DNA from: an uncultured Acetobacteraceae bacterium
Lineage (GTDB): Bacteria > Pseudomonadota > Alphaproteobacteria > Acetobacterales > Acetobacteraceae
Length of the DNA stretch: 6,365 bases
Assembly (NCBI GenBank): GCA_937874445.1
Contig: CALNAL010000215.1
Coordinates: forward strand, 1 to 6,365
Direction: 5' to 3'
Shown here: positions 6,318-6,365 of the stretch, in pieces
Layout of the letters: every line of letters begins with the position of its first letter
Position numbering within the stretch: the first letter of the stretch is position 1
The notes under the pieces: model-generated
What the model saw: the letters and a program-made list of their open reading frames with translations, nothing else
Told to the model about the DNA's origin: nothing
Database searches by the model: none
Made by a program: the position numbers and the translations under genes

Positions 6318-6365
6318 CTGTCTCTTATACACATCTGACGCTGCCGACGAAGGCTTAGGTGTAGA
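6318..6365. other. Illumina Nextera adapter, i5 index and P5 start: non-genomic
   Basis: From 6318 the sequence reads CTGTCTCTTATACACATCT (the Tn5 mosaic-end reverse complement, 6318-6336) and then GACGCTGCCGACGA (6337-6350), the rest of the Nextera read-1 adapter. AGGCTTAG (6351-6358) is the reverse complement of i5 index CTAAGCCT, catalogued as S508/N508. GTGTAGA (6359-6365) is the start of the P5 sequence. This is read-through adapter left in an assembly; true sequence stops at or just after 6317. Confidence 0.98.

Noticed and set aside
6233..6334. N-terminal extension of fumarase beginning MCIRDS
   Set aside because: The ATG and first residues are encoded by Nextera adapter. The family-like N-terminus and the GGAGA ribosome site place the start at 6232.

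Overview
The window is a GC-rich (roughly 70%) stretch of an alphaproteobacterial chromosome, seen as the end of a short-read contig. Strong G/C bias at codon third positions, a DUF1013/TrcR gene (a family essentially confined to Alphaproteobacteria), two small YdcH-like (DUF465) genes beside purEK, and a class I fumarase all fit that class. Rhodospirillales/Acetobacterales is my best guess at order, but this cannot be settled from the sequence alone. The last 48 bases (6318-6365) are not genomic. They are Illumina Nextera read-through adapter, an 8-base i5 index and the start of the P5 tail.

Layout, left to right. A possible minus-strand gene runs off the left edge (1-105). Divergent from it is trcR (260-838, +), the cell-cycle regulator that associates with RNA polymerase, followed by a terminator and a hairpin-rich intergenic stretch (839-1030). 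Two short coiled-coil YdcH-family genes then face away from each other (1031-1201, -; 1429-1632, +) across 227 bp. The plus-strand one leads a compact operon with purE and purK, which together carry out the carboxylation step of purine synthesis (AIR to N5-CAIR to CAIR). The purE stop and purK start overlap in ATGA. purK ends inside a 104-bp non-coding element with terminal inverted repeats, two internal hairpins and a possible 4-bp target duplication. A nitrobindin/THAP4-like heme-binding beta-barrel gene follows (3432-4073, +). It converges on a minus-strand pair, class I [4Fe-4S] fumarase (4589-6232) and a GLOD5-like VOC-fold protein (4176-4577), probably co-transcribed. The tail of one more minus-strand gene is visible at 6261-6317.

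How the genes work together: the clear pathway content is housekeeping (purine synthesis, TCA cycle) plus a cell-cycle regulator. I see no phage, CRISPR, toxin-antitoxin, secretion or biosynthetic cluster. The least ordinary items are the MITE-like element at the purK 3' end, a block of unusual arginine substitutions in the PurK N-terminus that may be sequence error, GANTC (CcrM-type) sites in the trcR leader and in two intergenic hairpins, and the unrecognised partial genes at both edges.
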